From the IMG/VR virus record IMGVR_UViG_3300017749_000167, positions 1 to 21,312 of that record: a stretch of 21,312 nucleotides of DNA; one strand, given 5' to 3'. Both the position numbers and the translations under genes were made by a program. Shown piece by piece: positions 12,105-18,518 of the stretch. How positions within the stretch are numbered: the first letter of the stretch is position 1; each line of letters starts with the position of its first letter. The DNA is from a virus. The notes below the pieces were generated by a model. The model did no database searches and was not told the DNA's origin. It was given only the letters and a program-made list of their open reading frames with translations.

Positions 12105-14704
12105 TAGTTTGTCTCCAACGCGGCAACTCGTGCCTCAAGTGTCTCAATTCTTTGCATTGCTTCTTGCAGAGCAATCACGGCCTTCATGTAAAGCACAGAG
12201 TATCTAACAGACATCTTGCCTGTCTCTTCGCTGGTCTTAACCAGTCCAGACATACCAGCAGCTTCTACATCTTGAGCAATGACCCCAAGCATTTGCTTAT
12301 CTGGCTGACCAATAAAGTTGAACTTCTTGAACTCTAAAGCCTTGATGTCATCCCACTGATTTGTTGCATCAATGATGTTTTCCTTCAGTGTCCTATCAGA
12401 TGTACCACCAAAGCTACCACTCCGGCTTTCAATGTCACCGCTGGCTTCATGAACTTGCTGGATGGTTAGAGTTCCACCAACATCGGAGTACCAGTTGCTT
12501 ATGTGGTTTGTTGTTGATACTGTACCACGGTAAACGTCAGAAGCTCGACCAGTAGTAGCATTATTTATCGTAAGACCAGCACTGCCACTTATTGTGCTTG
12601 ACCCAACAACAAATGCTCCATTCTGTCTTATGTAAGCCTTTGTGGAAGCGGAAGATTGAGCGTCATTCTGTTGCTGGAATTGTAACTCACCACCATCAAG
12701 ACGGATTTGAAAGTTTACATTTCCTGCACCATTCGTTTCTTTTAAAAAGAATGTTGGTCTGTCTCCAGAGATTGCGAGTTGTTGAAAATCGCTGTCATGT
12801 ATAAAGAGAGAATGTGAAGTATTGGTTGCTGTGCCTATGCCAAGCTGGCCTGATACGTTTAGGCGAAGGTGTTCAGCTTGTCCATTAGTGCCAAATTGCA
12901 TTGAATTGTCAGAATGGTCATATCTGATGCGTCCTGCGGCAGAGTCACCATCATCTGCAAAAAACAAACTTGCCTTGCTAGTATTTCCAGCACCGACTGT
13001 AATCCCAGCGTCACCAGAACCTTCAACAAACAATTCGTCACCAGAACCAGCTACCGAAGAGCCTGATGAAGCGGTTTGGATGTGTGCTTTTGCACTAGGT
13101 GAAGCAGTACCAACGCCCACTTTGCCATCAGCAGCTATACGCATACGCTCATTGTTTGCAGTGTAAAACTGCATAATGTCTGCGCCGTTAGCACCTAACG
13201 CAATACCAGTGTCGGTATCTGACAATCCAAAAACTTGATCAGCACCTATGCCTACTGCTGTTGTGGATAGTTTAAGATTGTTGTTGTGGTATAGCTTAAC
13301 GTCACTGTTATCATTAAACTGTGCCAAAACTTGACTGCCTTGGTCACGCATTTCAATAGTTCCTGCGTTAGCAGAACGCAAAACCAACGTACCTAAGTTA
13401 CTGTCTATTACGTTTTCAGTACCGTTATGGCTGATCTCTAAGTCAGACCCAACACCAAAGATGGCCTTACCGTTGTCGCCCAAGGTCACGTTGCCAGTGA
13501 CATCAATACCCGCACCAAAGTCTACGTTGCCAACAAATGCACCACCGTTGGTTTTACTAACCATGTCAGCCGTAGTGAATGACTTGAAAGCTACGATATT
13601 GATTTCATCGTTTACCGCTGCTGCTACCGCCAGAACAACGCTTGTTCCGCTTGTGGCTGTATAATCAGTACCATCTTCAAGGACAATACCATTACGAGTA
13701 ACTATAAGGTTTTCTACGGTATAGCTAAGAGTATTGCTGTTTTCGTCAGAGCCACTGAATGTGGTCTGGGATGCAGTGGCTGTGTAGTGGTAGTTTATGA
13801 GTGAAGCACCACCAGCGGAACTTGCGGCAATGAACGAACCACCATCGTAAACCCGCATCTCATTAGCGGTACTATTGAAGTACAAGTCACCTTGGTCAAC
13901 CGTTAGCCCCTGTCCAGTAATGTAAGTCTGGGCTGCGCTATCAGAAGCGTGAGGGCCATAGTATCTGTCCTCGAAGTCACTGAAGACTGCGGCTGCTGAA
14001 GCTGCACTTGATGCTGCTGCCACCTGAGATGCAGAGGCTGCTGCTGCGCTTGTGGATGCTGATGAAGCTGAACTAGCTGATGCTGTGACATCAAGGCCAG
14101 TCTGAACGCGGTCAGCGGCTGTTTGCGTGGCATCGTTATTTGTAGCTGTGCGGTCTAAGCCAGTTTGCACTCTATCGGCGGCGGTTGCCGTAGCATCGGA
14201 AGATGAAGAAGCGGCAGAAGCGGCTGCGTTAGTTTCCGAAGTCGCTGATGCGTTCTTACTGACTAACGCTGCTGCTGCTGATGCGCTAGATGCAGTTACG
14301 TCCAGTCCGGTTTGCACACGGTCGGCTGCTGTAGCAACGGCATCTGCATTTGTCGAAACGACATCGGCGTTTGTTAAGACAACATCGGCTGCTGCCGCCG
14401 CTGCCGCATTGGTGCTTGTTGTAGCATTAGTCGTGGTCGTAGCGGCGTGTCCTGCGGATGTAACGACATCGGCAGCGGTGCTAATCGCATTTGCATTAAT
14501 TGACGAAACACTGCTTGCTGCTGCATTTGAATGAACGAGTGCTGATGCGGCTGATGCGGCTGAATTGGTTTCGGATACTGCGGCAGCGTTCTTGCTGGCA
14601 AGCGCAGCTTGTTCTGAAGCTAGGGCGGCGGCGGCTGACGCACTTGCGCTGCCTTGTATCTGGGTGCTAGTGCCTACGTTTTTATAAAAACTGCTGTTTG
14701 CCAT
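12104..14704 (-). CDS. Tail fibre with S74 self-cleaving chaperone domain
   Basis: An 866-residue host-recognition fibre. Residues 20-240 are Ala/Ser-rich with repeats (AADRVQTGLD three times; ASKNA/VSKNA...SETNAA blocks twice), likely a trimeric coiled stalk. Then come DFEDRYYGPHASDSAAQTYIT and GDLYFNSTANEMRVYDGGSFIA, common in marine fibres; a TATASQTTFSG/YTVENLIVTRNGI module; and repeated VGIGT/VGVGTASP segments of beta structure. The last 98 residues form an intramolecular chaperone domain (S74) starting at SDRTLKEN. The N-terminus MANSSFYKNVG lacks the T7 gp17 tail-binding domain, so attachment must differ from T7. AAGAGGC lies six bases before the ATG. Confidence 0.93.
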   Translation of the reverse strand: MANSSFYKNVGTSTQIQGSASASAAAALASEQAALASKNAAAVSETNSAASAASALVHSNAAASSVSSINANAISTAADVVTSAGHAATTTTNATTSTNAAAAAAADVVLTNADVVSTNADAVATAADRVQTGLDVTASSASAAAALVSKNASATSETNAAASAASSSSDATATAADRVQTGLDRTATNNDATQTAADRVQTGLDVTASASSASSASTSAAAASASQVAAASSAASAAAVFSDFEDRYYGPHASDSAAQTYITGQGLTVDQGDLYFNSTANEMRVYDGGSFIAASSAGGASLINYHYTATASQTTFSGSDENSNTLSYTVENLIVTRNGIVLEDGTDYTATSGTSVVLAVAAAVNDEINIVAFKSFTTADMVSKTNGGAFVGNVDFGAGIDVTGNVTLGDNGKAIFGVGSDLEISHNGTENVIDSNLGTLVLRSANAGTIEMRDQGSQVLAQFNDNSDVKLYHNNNLKLSTTAVGIGADQVFGLSDTDTGIALGANGADIMQFYTANNERMRIAADGKVGVGTASPSAKAHIQTASSGSSVAGSGDELFVEGSGDAGITVGAGNTSKASLFFADDGDSAAGRIRYDHSDNSMQFGTNGQAEHLRLNVSGQLGIGTATNTSHSLFIHDSDFQQLAISGDRPTFFLKETNGAGNVNFQIRLDGGELQFQQQNDAQSSASTKAYIRQNGAFVVGSSTISGSAGLTINNATTGRASDVYRGTVSTTNHISNWYSDVGGTLTIQQVHEASGDIESRSGSFGGTSDRTLKENIIDATNQWDDIKALEFKKFNFIGQPDKQMLGVIAQDVEAAGMSGLVKTSEETGKMSVRYSVLYMKAVIALQEAMQRIETLEARVAALETN
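12107..12400 (-). other. S74 intramolecular chaperone/autoprotease domain of the tail fibre
   Basis: Residues 769-866 of the fibre. SDRTLK puts Ser769 and Lys774 at the spacing of the Ser911/Lys916 dyad of phage K1F endosialidase, as I remember it. Known members fold the trimer and then cut themselves off just before this serine. GVIAQDVEAAG and YMKAVIALQEAMQRIETLEARV (C-terminal coiled coil) are also typical. Predicted products are a mature fibre of about 768 residues and a 98-residue released piece. Confidence 0.88.
14090..14119 (-). repeat. Fibre stalk repeat AADRVQTGLD, copy 3
   Basis: Encodes residues 196-205 of the tail fibre, followed by VTASASSAS as after copy 1. It is the last copy before the stalk gives way to the DFEDRYYGP module. 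Confidence 0.85.
14153..14182 (-). repeat. Fibre stalk repeat AADRVQTGLD, copy 2
   Basis: Encodes residues 175-184 of the tail fibre, 49 residues after copy 1 and 21 before copy 3. Followed by RTATNNDATQT, where copies 1 and 3 have VTAS. Confidence 0.85.
14300..14329 (-). repeat. Fibre stalk repeat AADRVQTGLD, copy 1
   Basis: Encodes residues 126-135 of the tail fibre. The same ten residues return at 175-184 and 196-205. The copies differ at third codon positions, so the repeat is kept at protein level. Confidence 0.85.
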
Positions 14705-14713
14705 TTGTGCCTC

Positions 14714-15346
14714 TTAGTTCGTATTGTAGGACGACTGGTAATCAGTATATGTGTAAGTCGGTTGAATGGACTGGATGCCGCCATTCATTTCTTGGTCGTG
14801 TGCTTGCTCTTGAATCTCAGGCAGGAACTGATTGTACTTTGTCTCAAACAGAGGCGCACGTTCATCTAGGTAGAAGTCAGCGGCGTAGGTGAGTGCAGCA
14901 TAGATGATCAGGTCATGAGCTACAGCGGCTAGTGTGTTTTCATCTGTGTTCTGAACCATCGGCGCAAACTCAGCATAATAGTACAAAACTAGACTACCTG
15001 ATGCTGGTTCTGGATGCAGAAACAGGTTTTGCTGCTGACGGATAAATGTAGTTGGACTTCCTTGGATCGGACTAACTGCTACAGCTCTGTACTTCGACAT
15101 CGGTATGCGTTGAAGCTCAGTGTCTTCGTAGTACAATGAGATGATCTCTAAGAAATCACTTGGAAGCACTACTGAGGTTGTACGGCTTGTGATTGCATAT
15201 GTGCTCAAGTTCTCGTTAAGAGGAGTGCGGAGCTGACGCTGAATACGAGCGATACCTTGGTCAATAAATGTTTCAGTTAGGGCTGCGGTTATGTCGCTTC
15301 TGTTGAGCACGTTATTGAAGTGACTTTTGATATCGCCATAATTCAT
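14714..15346 (-). CDS. Head-tail adaptor protein (SU10-type)
   Basis: A 210-residue protein beginning MNYGDIKSHFNNVLNRSDIT, with FIDQGIARIQRQLRTP, VLPSDFLEIISLYYEDTELQRI and YAALTYAADFYLDERAPLFETKYNQFL. The pattern of an N-terminal helical bundle, a central beta segment with P.DFLE and a C-terminal A...Y..DE....FE.KY helix matches phage adaptor proteins that sit under the portal (SU10 adaptor, gp6-like). In the virion it would join portal to tail. It lies between the small basic genes and the long fibre gene. The C-terminal tail (YTYTDYQSSYNTN) is Tyr/Ser/Asn-rich and may contact the nozzle. Confidence 0.82.
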   Translation of the reverse strand: MNYGDIKSHFNNVLNRSDITAALTETFIDQGIARIQRQLRTPLNENLSTYAITSRTTSVVLPSDFLEIISLYYEDTELQRIPMSKYRAVAVSPIQGSPTTFIRQQQNLFLHPEPASGSLVLYYYAEFAPMVQNTDENTLAAVAHDLIIYAALTYAADFYLDERAPLFETKYNQFLPEIQEQAHDQEMNGGIQSIQPTYTYTDYQSSYNTN

Positions 15347-15349
15347 AGC

Positions 15350-15505
15350 TTATGCCCTTCCAGTTTTAGGTTTCTTTGCAGTCTTTGCTGCCTTCTTAAA
15401 CGCTGCTGCTGTTGGTCTTCCTTTGGCTCCAGCCTTTGCCATCTTCTCACCAGAACCAGCGGCAATACGTTTACGTTTTGCATGTATGTTTCTATAGAGG
15501 CTCAT
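15350..15505 (-). CDS. Small basic protein (51 aa), conserved in marine podoviruses
   Basis: Reads MSLYRNIHAKRKRIAAGSGE and continues to a Lys/Ala-rich end (FKKAAKTAKKPKTGRA). I remember very similar MSLY.NIHAKRKRIAAGSGEKM proteins from marine podoviruses, of unknown function. The ATG shares one base with the stop of the previous small gene (TAATG) and the adaptor starts three bases after its stop, so it belongs to the late operon. The tail resembles histone H1-like termini, which suggests nucleic-acid contact; that is inference. Confidence 0.85.
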   Translation of the reverse strand: MSLYRNIHAKRKRIAAGSGEKMAKAGAKGRPTAAAFKKAAKTAKKPKTGRA

Positions 15506-15624
15506 TACGCCATCCCCTTCTTAGGCTTCTTGTTCTTATTGGAAGCGATCTTCACAGCAGCTTTCTTTGCAGCAGCTTTACCAGCCTTCGTGTATGCGTA
15601 TTTCTTTCCACCAACATTAGGCAT
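15505..15624 (-). CDS. Small basic protein (39 aa)
   Basis: Reads MPNVGGKKYAYTKAGKAAAK, then a Lys/Ala-rich tail ending KNKKPKKGMA. Short proteins beginning MP.VG.K.YPYT..GKA.AKKAA are familiar to me from marine phage late operons, without a proven role. Start and stop both lie in TAATG overlaps with neighbours, which strongly supports translation despite the tiny size. Nearly one residue in three is lysine, with no acidic residues. Confidence 0.82.
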   Translation of the reverse strand: MPNVGGKKYAYTKAGKAAAKKAAVKIASNKNKKPKKGMA

Positions 15625-15854
15625 TATGATCTCCGTGATTTCTTACCGCTGCACTTCCACTTAGCGCGAGACAGTCTTAGGGGTGAGTTTGGGTTCTTAG
15701 CAGCTTTGGTATGCTTCTTCATCTGCCCATCAGATCGAGCACAGTAGCTGTCACCAGCAGATGTGCCTGACTTAACTTTATAGCCTTTGGCACCATACCT
15801 GACGGTCTTGTTGCCGACTTTCTTGCTAAACTTCTTTGGACCTGAGTAAGCCAT
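15624..15854 (-). CDS. Small basic protein (76 aa), DUF6321-like
   Basis: Begins MAYSGPKKFSKKVGNKTVRY, then GAKGYKVKSGTSAGDSYCAR and NSPLRLSRAKWKCSGKKSRR. The SYCAR...NSPL.LSR.KWKC.GKKS pattern is one I remember from many marine phages (DUF6321-like); the name is from memory. Two cysteines (near 38 and 68) could form a disulfide or bind metal. Highly basic. It shares one base with each neighbour through TAATG overlaps. The role is unknown; a virion-internal or head protein is possible from its position after the capsid gene. Confidence 0.84.
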   Translation of the reverse strand: MAYSGPKKFSKKVGNKTVRYGAKGYKVKSGTSAGDSYCARSDGQMKKHTKAAKNPNSPLRLSRAKWKCSGKKSRRS

Positions 15855-16159
15855 TAGATACTCTTTTCTGTTGCCATGAAGCCATCTAGGTTTTCTGCTT
15901 TCAGCTTCTTGATGATTTCCTTGAAAGGCACTGAGCCATCCATGATGTCAAAGCCTTCCTTCTTCCACTTCTCGACAAAGATGACAGGTATCGAAGCTAC
16001 ATGCTGGAAGTCACCTTCGAGCTGGTTCGTACTGTGGTTCCGTTTGTCTTTGAGGTCGTCAAGAAAGCCTTGGCTAATCTGTTGGCTGTCTGTTCTAACG
16101 AGGTTGCCAGCCTCTTCACTAAAGTCGTTTTGGACTCCAATTAAACCAATCTTATTCAT
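15854..16159 (-). CDS. Conserved phage protein downstream of the capsid gene
   Basis: A 101-residue protein beginning MNKIGLIGVQNDFSEEAGNL. It contains GDFQHVASIPVIFVEKWKKEGFDIMD and IIKKLKAENLDGFMATEKS. The HVASIPV..VEKW..EGFDI and LKAE.LD.F..T segments recur in phage head-gene clusters in my recollection, function unknown. A strong AAGGAG lies six bases before the ATG, immediately after the terminator hairpin, so translation restarts independently here. Its stop shares one base with the next start. Confidence 0.83.
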   Translation of the reverse strand: MNKIGLIGVQNDFSEEAGNLVRTDSQQISQGFLDDLKDKRNHSTNQLEGDFQHVASIPVIFVEKWKKEGFDIMDGSVPFKEIIKKLKAENLDGFMATEKSI

Positions 16160-16178
16160 AAGAACTCCTTAAATAGAA

Positions 16179-16206
16179 AAGCCCCCAGAGTTTCCTCTGA
16201 GGGCTT
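16179..16206 (-). terminator. Rho-independent terminator after the capsid gene
   Basis: On the minus strand AAGCCCTCAGAG, loop GAAA, CTCTGGGGGCTT form a 12-position stem with one mismatch, followed by TTTTC. It lies between the capsid gene and the 101-residue protein gene, inside the late operon, so it probably terminates only part of the transcripts and gives more capsid than downstream mRNA. No promoter can fit in the 19 bases between it and the next ATG. Confidence 0.83.
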
Positions 16207-16216
16207 GGTGTAAGGC

Positions 16217-16263
16217 GTGAGGGGCAGTGGTAAGGAGAGCAGAATCCACTGTGATCCCCTCAC
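16217..16263 (-). other. Long imperfect hairpin between capsid stop and terminator
   Basis: GTGAGGGGCAGTGG (16217-16230) pairs with CCACTG (16246-16251) and CCCCTCAC (16256-16263), giving 6-bp and 8-bp stems separated by a 4-base bulge (TGAT), with a 15-base loop. It starts 15 bases after the capsid stop codon in the direction of transcription and is followed by the terminator. No U-run follows, so it is more likely an mRNA-protecting or processing structure. In the 119 bases between the genes only these two hairpins are seen. Confidence 0.75.
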
Positions 16264-16278
16264 TCCTATCTCACTCCA

Positions 16279-17163
16279 TTAAGTCAGGGCATCAATCTGT
16301 CCTGATCCTAGTGGATTCTTGTGCATGAGGCCGAGTTCCCCGACAACCATATGGGTGTCTGAGTCGCCTGTCTTTGCGAGTAATGTACGCGCAAACGGAC
16401 GAAGTGATGCTGTGCGCCACATTGACGGATCAAGCAAGAAAGCATGAGTAGTCATCTGGTGGCGGTTAAGAGTCACACGGTACTCACCGAATGGGCTGAC
16501 GTACAAATTCACGGCATTTGTGAGTGTTTTGTTACCATCATTGAACTCACGGGTACGACCAGCGGCACCTGTGAAACCAGCAATGATAAGTGAGTCAGCA
16601 GGTTTGACCATAAGAATGGTTGCGTCACCACCGTTGTTGTACACAGCCTGACCAGTAGCTGTAATCATAGCTTCTGTAAGTGCGGCTGAACCGCCAGCGG
16701 TTGTGTTACCTGCACCAATCAACTGATCGGCTGAATCCATCTCACGGGCTGTTGTAGCGTTACCAGCTACAGTAGCATTAGAAGCACCAACAAAGGCGTA
16801 TTCTACGTCTTTCTTGATTTCTTTTAGGGCTTTAGATAACTGATATGCAGTTTCCTTCGCTCTACCGTAGGCTTTTACAGCATCAGCGGTGGCTGATACT
16901 TGGAAAGTCTTTTGTAGGATTTGGGTGTTACCGTTGATCATTGTTGTTGGGATTGCTGTACCTGCTGATGCAGTGAATCCCTCAAGCTGTGCGTTTGATG
17001 CGGCAGCAGCAAGTGAGTCAGTCATGTAGCTATACTGTCGCGCATGAACCTTCTCAGTTTTGATCATTGAATACAGAGGTGTATCAGTAGGTGTGATATC
17101 ACTAATGATGTTAGATACGTCCTCAGCGAGTCCGATCTGTTCGTAGGTCTTGTAGATTGCCAT
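16279..17163 (-). CDS. Major capsid protein (DUF5309/SU10-type)
   Basis: A 294-residue HK97-fold capsid protein. Typical features are the start MAIYKTYEQIGLAEDVSNII with SDITPTDTPLYSMIKTEK soon after, GNTQILQKTFQVSATADAVKAYGR and AYQLSKALKEIKKDVEYAFVG in the spine-helix region, then ILMVKPADSLIIAGFTGAAGR and a C-terminal MVVGELGLMHKNPLGSG. This set matches the DUF5309 capsid family (SU10-like) as I know it. It follows the scaffold gene after a 39-base gap; AAGGG lies about 12 bases before the ATG, and GGGAAAACCC could form a tiny hairpin there. Two hairpins lie downstream, consistent with high expression. It is shorter than T7 gp10 and not similar to it. Confidence 0.92.
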   Translation of the reverse strand: MAIYKTYEQIGLAEDVSNIISDITPTDTPLYSMIKTEKVHARQYSYMTDSLAAAASNAQLEGFTASAGTAIPTTMINGNTQILQKTFQVSATADAVKAYGRAKETAYQLSKALKEIKKDVEYAFVGASNATVAGNATTAREMDSADQLIGAGNTTAGGSAALTEAMITATGQAVYNNGGDATILMVKPADSLIIAGFTGAAGRTREFNDGNKTLTNAVNLYVSPFGEYRVTLNRHQMTTHAFLLDPSMWRTASLRPFARTLLAKTGDSDTHMVVGELGLMHKNPLGSGQIDALT

Positions 17164-17202
17164 CTTGGGGGTTTTCCCTTCTTATTTGGCTAAGTTTTGT
17201 TT

Positions 17203-18228
17203 TTATGTCTCCCAGTTACCTAAGATTGCTGCTGCAATATCGTCTAAGTCCCTACCACCGTTTGCGACCATGTTCTGCCTAGCCTTCTCAGCTTTCGCCT
17301 TCGAGCTAGTCTTATTGTCTGGTGTACGTTTGCTTCGTAGCACCTTCTTGGTGGCTGCACTTTTCTTCTTAACCAAAGCTACCTTCTTACCTTCGTCATA
17401 TAGACGAGCTTTATTAAGCAGTATGATCACGTTTGGATCAACATACTGATCGACATCGGCTGCTGGTAAACCTTGGGTAACAGCATAGCTTCTTATGTCA
17501 TCATAGAGCTTGTTATCCCAGTCAGGTAACTTCTCTTTCAGCGTAGATACACACTCTTGAGCTGCTTGCTTCTGTGTGGTCTGTTGCTGTTCTTTGATGT
17601 CTTTGTAAAAAGCATCTGCTTCCTCATTAAGAAACTTCAAGTCGTTGAAGGCATCTTGAGCTTCTTTTCTGAGTTGTGCGAAGTCTTCTGTTTCCATAGT
17701 TTTGCTGGCAACAAGCATATCCACTTCACCATAAGGCTTGTAGCGTTCTTGAGCTTTTTCCAACATCTTTTGAAACACAAGATGGTTCTTTTCGATAGCT
17801 GCATCAGCGTCTTTGCGCTGGGAAGCAACGAGCTGAGACTTTTGAGTAAGACTAGCCTCTTGTCCTGCAAGCCGTTTAAGATCAGCCAAAGATACCTTCT
17901 GGGTCTCACCTGATACGACAACTTCGATCTCAGTGTCATCAGACAGGGCAGTTTCTTCAACTGCATCTTCATCATCTGAATCATCTTCTTCAGTATTGTC
18001 ATCATCGGTTTCATCCTCATCAGGGTCTTCTTCTTCCTCATCGGGTTCGTCAGTTTCGGTAATCTCTTCTTCCTCAACAATGTCCGTAGTCCCTTCTGGA
18101 TCATCTTGAGGTGCCTCTGCTTCGTCTTCGGATGGCTCTTCAGCGTCTTCCCACTTAGCTAAGATGGCTTCTTCTGGATCGAGGGGAAATCCCTCATTTA
18201 AGTTGTTGCTTTCTTGCACGTTTGACAT
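17203..18228 (-). CDS. Capsid scaffolding protein
   Basis: A 341-residue protein with an extremely acidic N-terminal third (residues 25-95, long Glu/Asp runs), a short beta segment (TEIEVVVSGETQKVSLADLKRLAG), a long helical and coiled-coil middle (about 130-225) and a Lys-rich C-terminus (GKKVALVKKKSAATKKVLRS). This polarity, the helical middle and the position between portal and capsid genes identify a scaffold; in known phages the basic C-terminus binds the capsid protein. The last residues DLDDIAAAILGNWET are hydrophobic/acidic. Five bases separate it from the previous gene, with AGAGG upstream. No protease motif (Ser-His) is seen, so it is probably not a scaffold-protease fusion. Confidence 0.88.
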   Translation of the reverse strand: MSNVQESNNLNEGFPLDPEEAILAKWEDAEEPSEDEAEAPQDDPEGTTDIVEEEEITETDEPDEEEEDPDEDETDDDNTEEDDSDDEDAVEETALSDDTEIEVVVSGETQKVSLADLKRLAGQEASLTQKSQLVASQRKDADAAIEKNHLVFQKMLEKAQERYKPYGEVDMLVASKTMETEDFAQLRKEAQDAFNDLKFLNEEADAFYKDIKEQQQTTQKQAAQECVSTLKEKLPDWDNKLYDDIRSYAVTQGLPAADVDQYVDPNVIILLNKARLYDEGKKVALVKKKSAATKKVLRSKRTPDNKTSSKAKAEKARQNMVANGGRDLDDIAAAILGNWET

Positions 18229-18233
18229 GGTGC

Positions 18234-18506
18234 TTATTCAACCTCTTTGCTGTTGTTGCGTTCTGCGTTCTTAGTGATGATTTCGTCTTTTACTGATACT
18301 TGCTCTCGCAAGGTCGAAACGATGTCTACTAAGGCTCTGTAGTGGCTGTAAGCGCGTTCCCTGCCTTCTGTATGCTCTGGCTTAGAGTTTACAAAAGTCT
18401 GAAACGTGCCTTGCACCATCTGGTCGATAGTGTTCGAGAAAGCGTCAGTGCCTAGTAGCACTTCAGCCGCCTCTCCTTTTGCTATCATTTGCTCTTCTTC
18501 GTTCAC
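18234..18506 (-). CDS. Conserved small protein between portal and scaffold
   Basis: A 90-residue, largely helical protein beginning MNEEEQMIAKGEAAEVLLGT. It has FSNTIDQMVQGTFQTFVNSKPEHTEGRERAYSHYRAL, a TEGRER.Y pattern that I have seen in small proteins encoded next to portals in other phages, with unknown role. Acidic at the start, mixed at the end (ITKNAERNNSKEVE). It lies 12 bases after the portal stop and five before the scaffold start; AGGAG lies in the gap before its ATG. It probably functions in head assembly. Confidence 0.83.
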   Translation of the reverse strand: MNEEEQMIAKGEAAEVLLGTDAFSNTIDQMVQGTFQTFVNSKPEHTEGRERAYSHYRALVDIVSTLREQVSVKDEIITKNAERNNSKEVE

Positions 18507-18518
18507 TTAACTCTCCTA

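Noticed and set aside
14127-14534. 135-codon open frame on the plus strand, Ala/Val-rich
   Set aside because: Mirror of the Ala/Ser-rich fibre stalk; low complexity on one strand produces an open frame on the other.
17637-18104. 155-codon open frame within the scaffold gene
   Set aside because: Lies in another frame of the same strand, with composition (Met/Lys runs) that is the shifted reading of the Glu/Asp runs.
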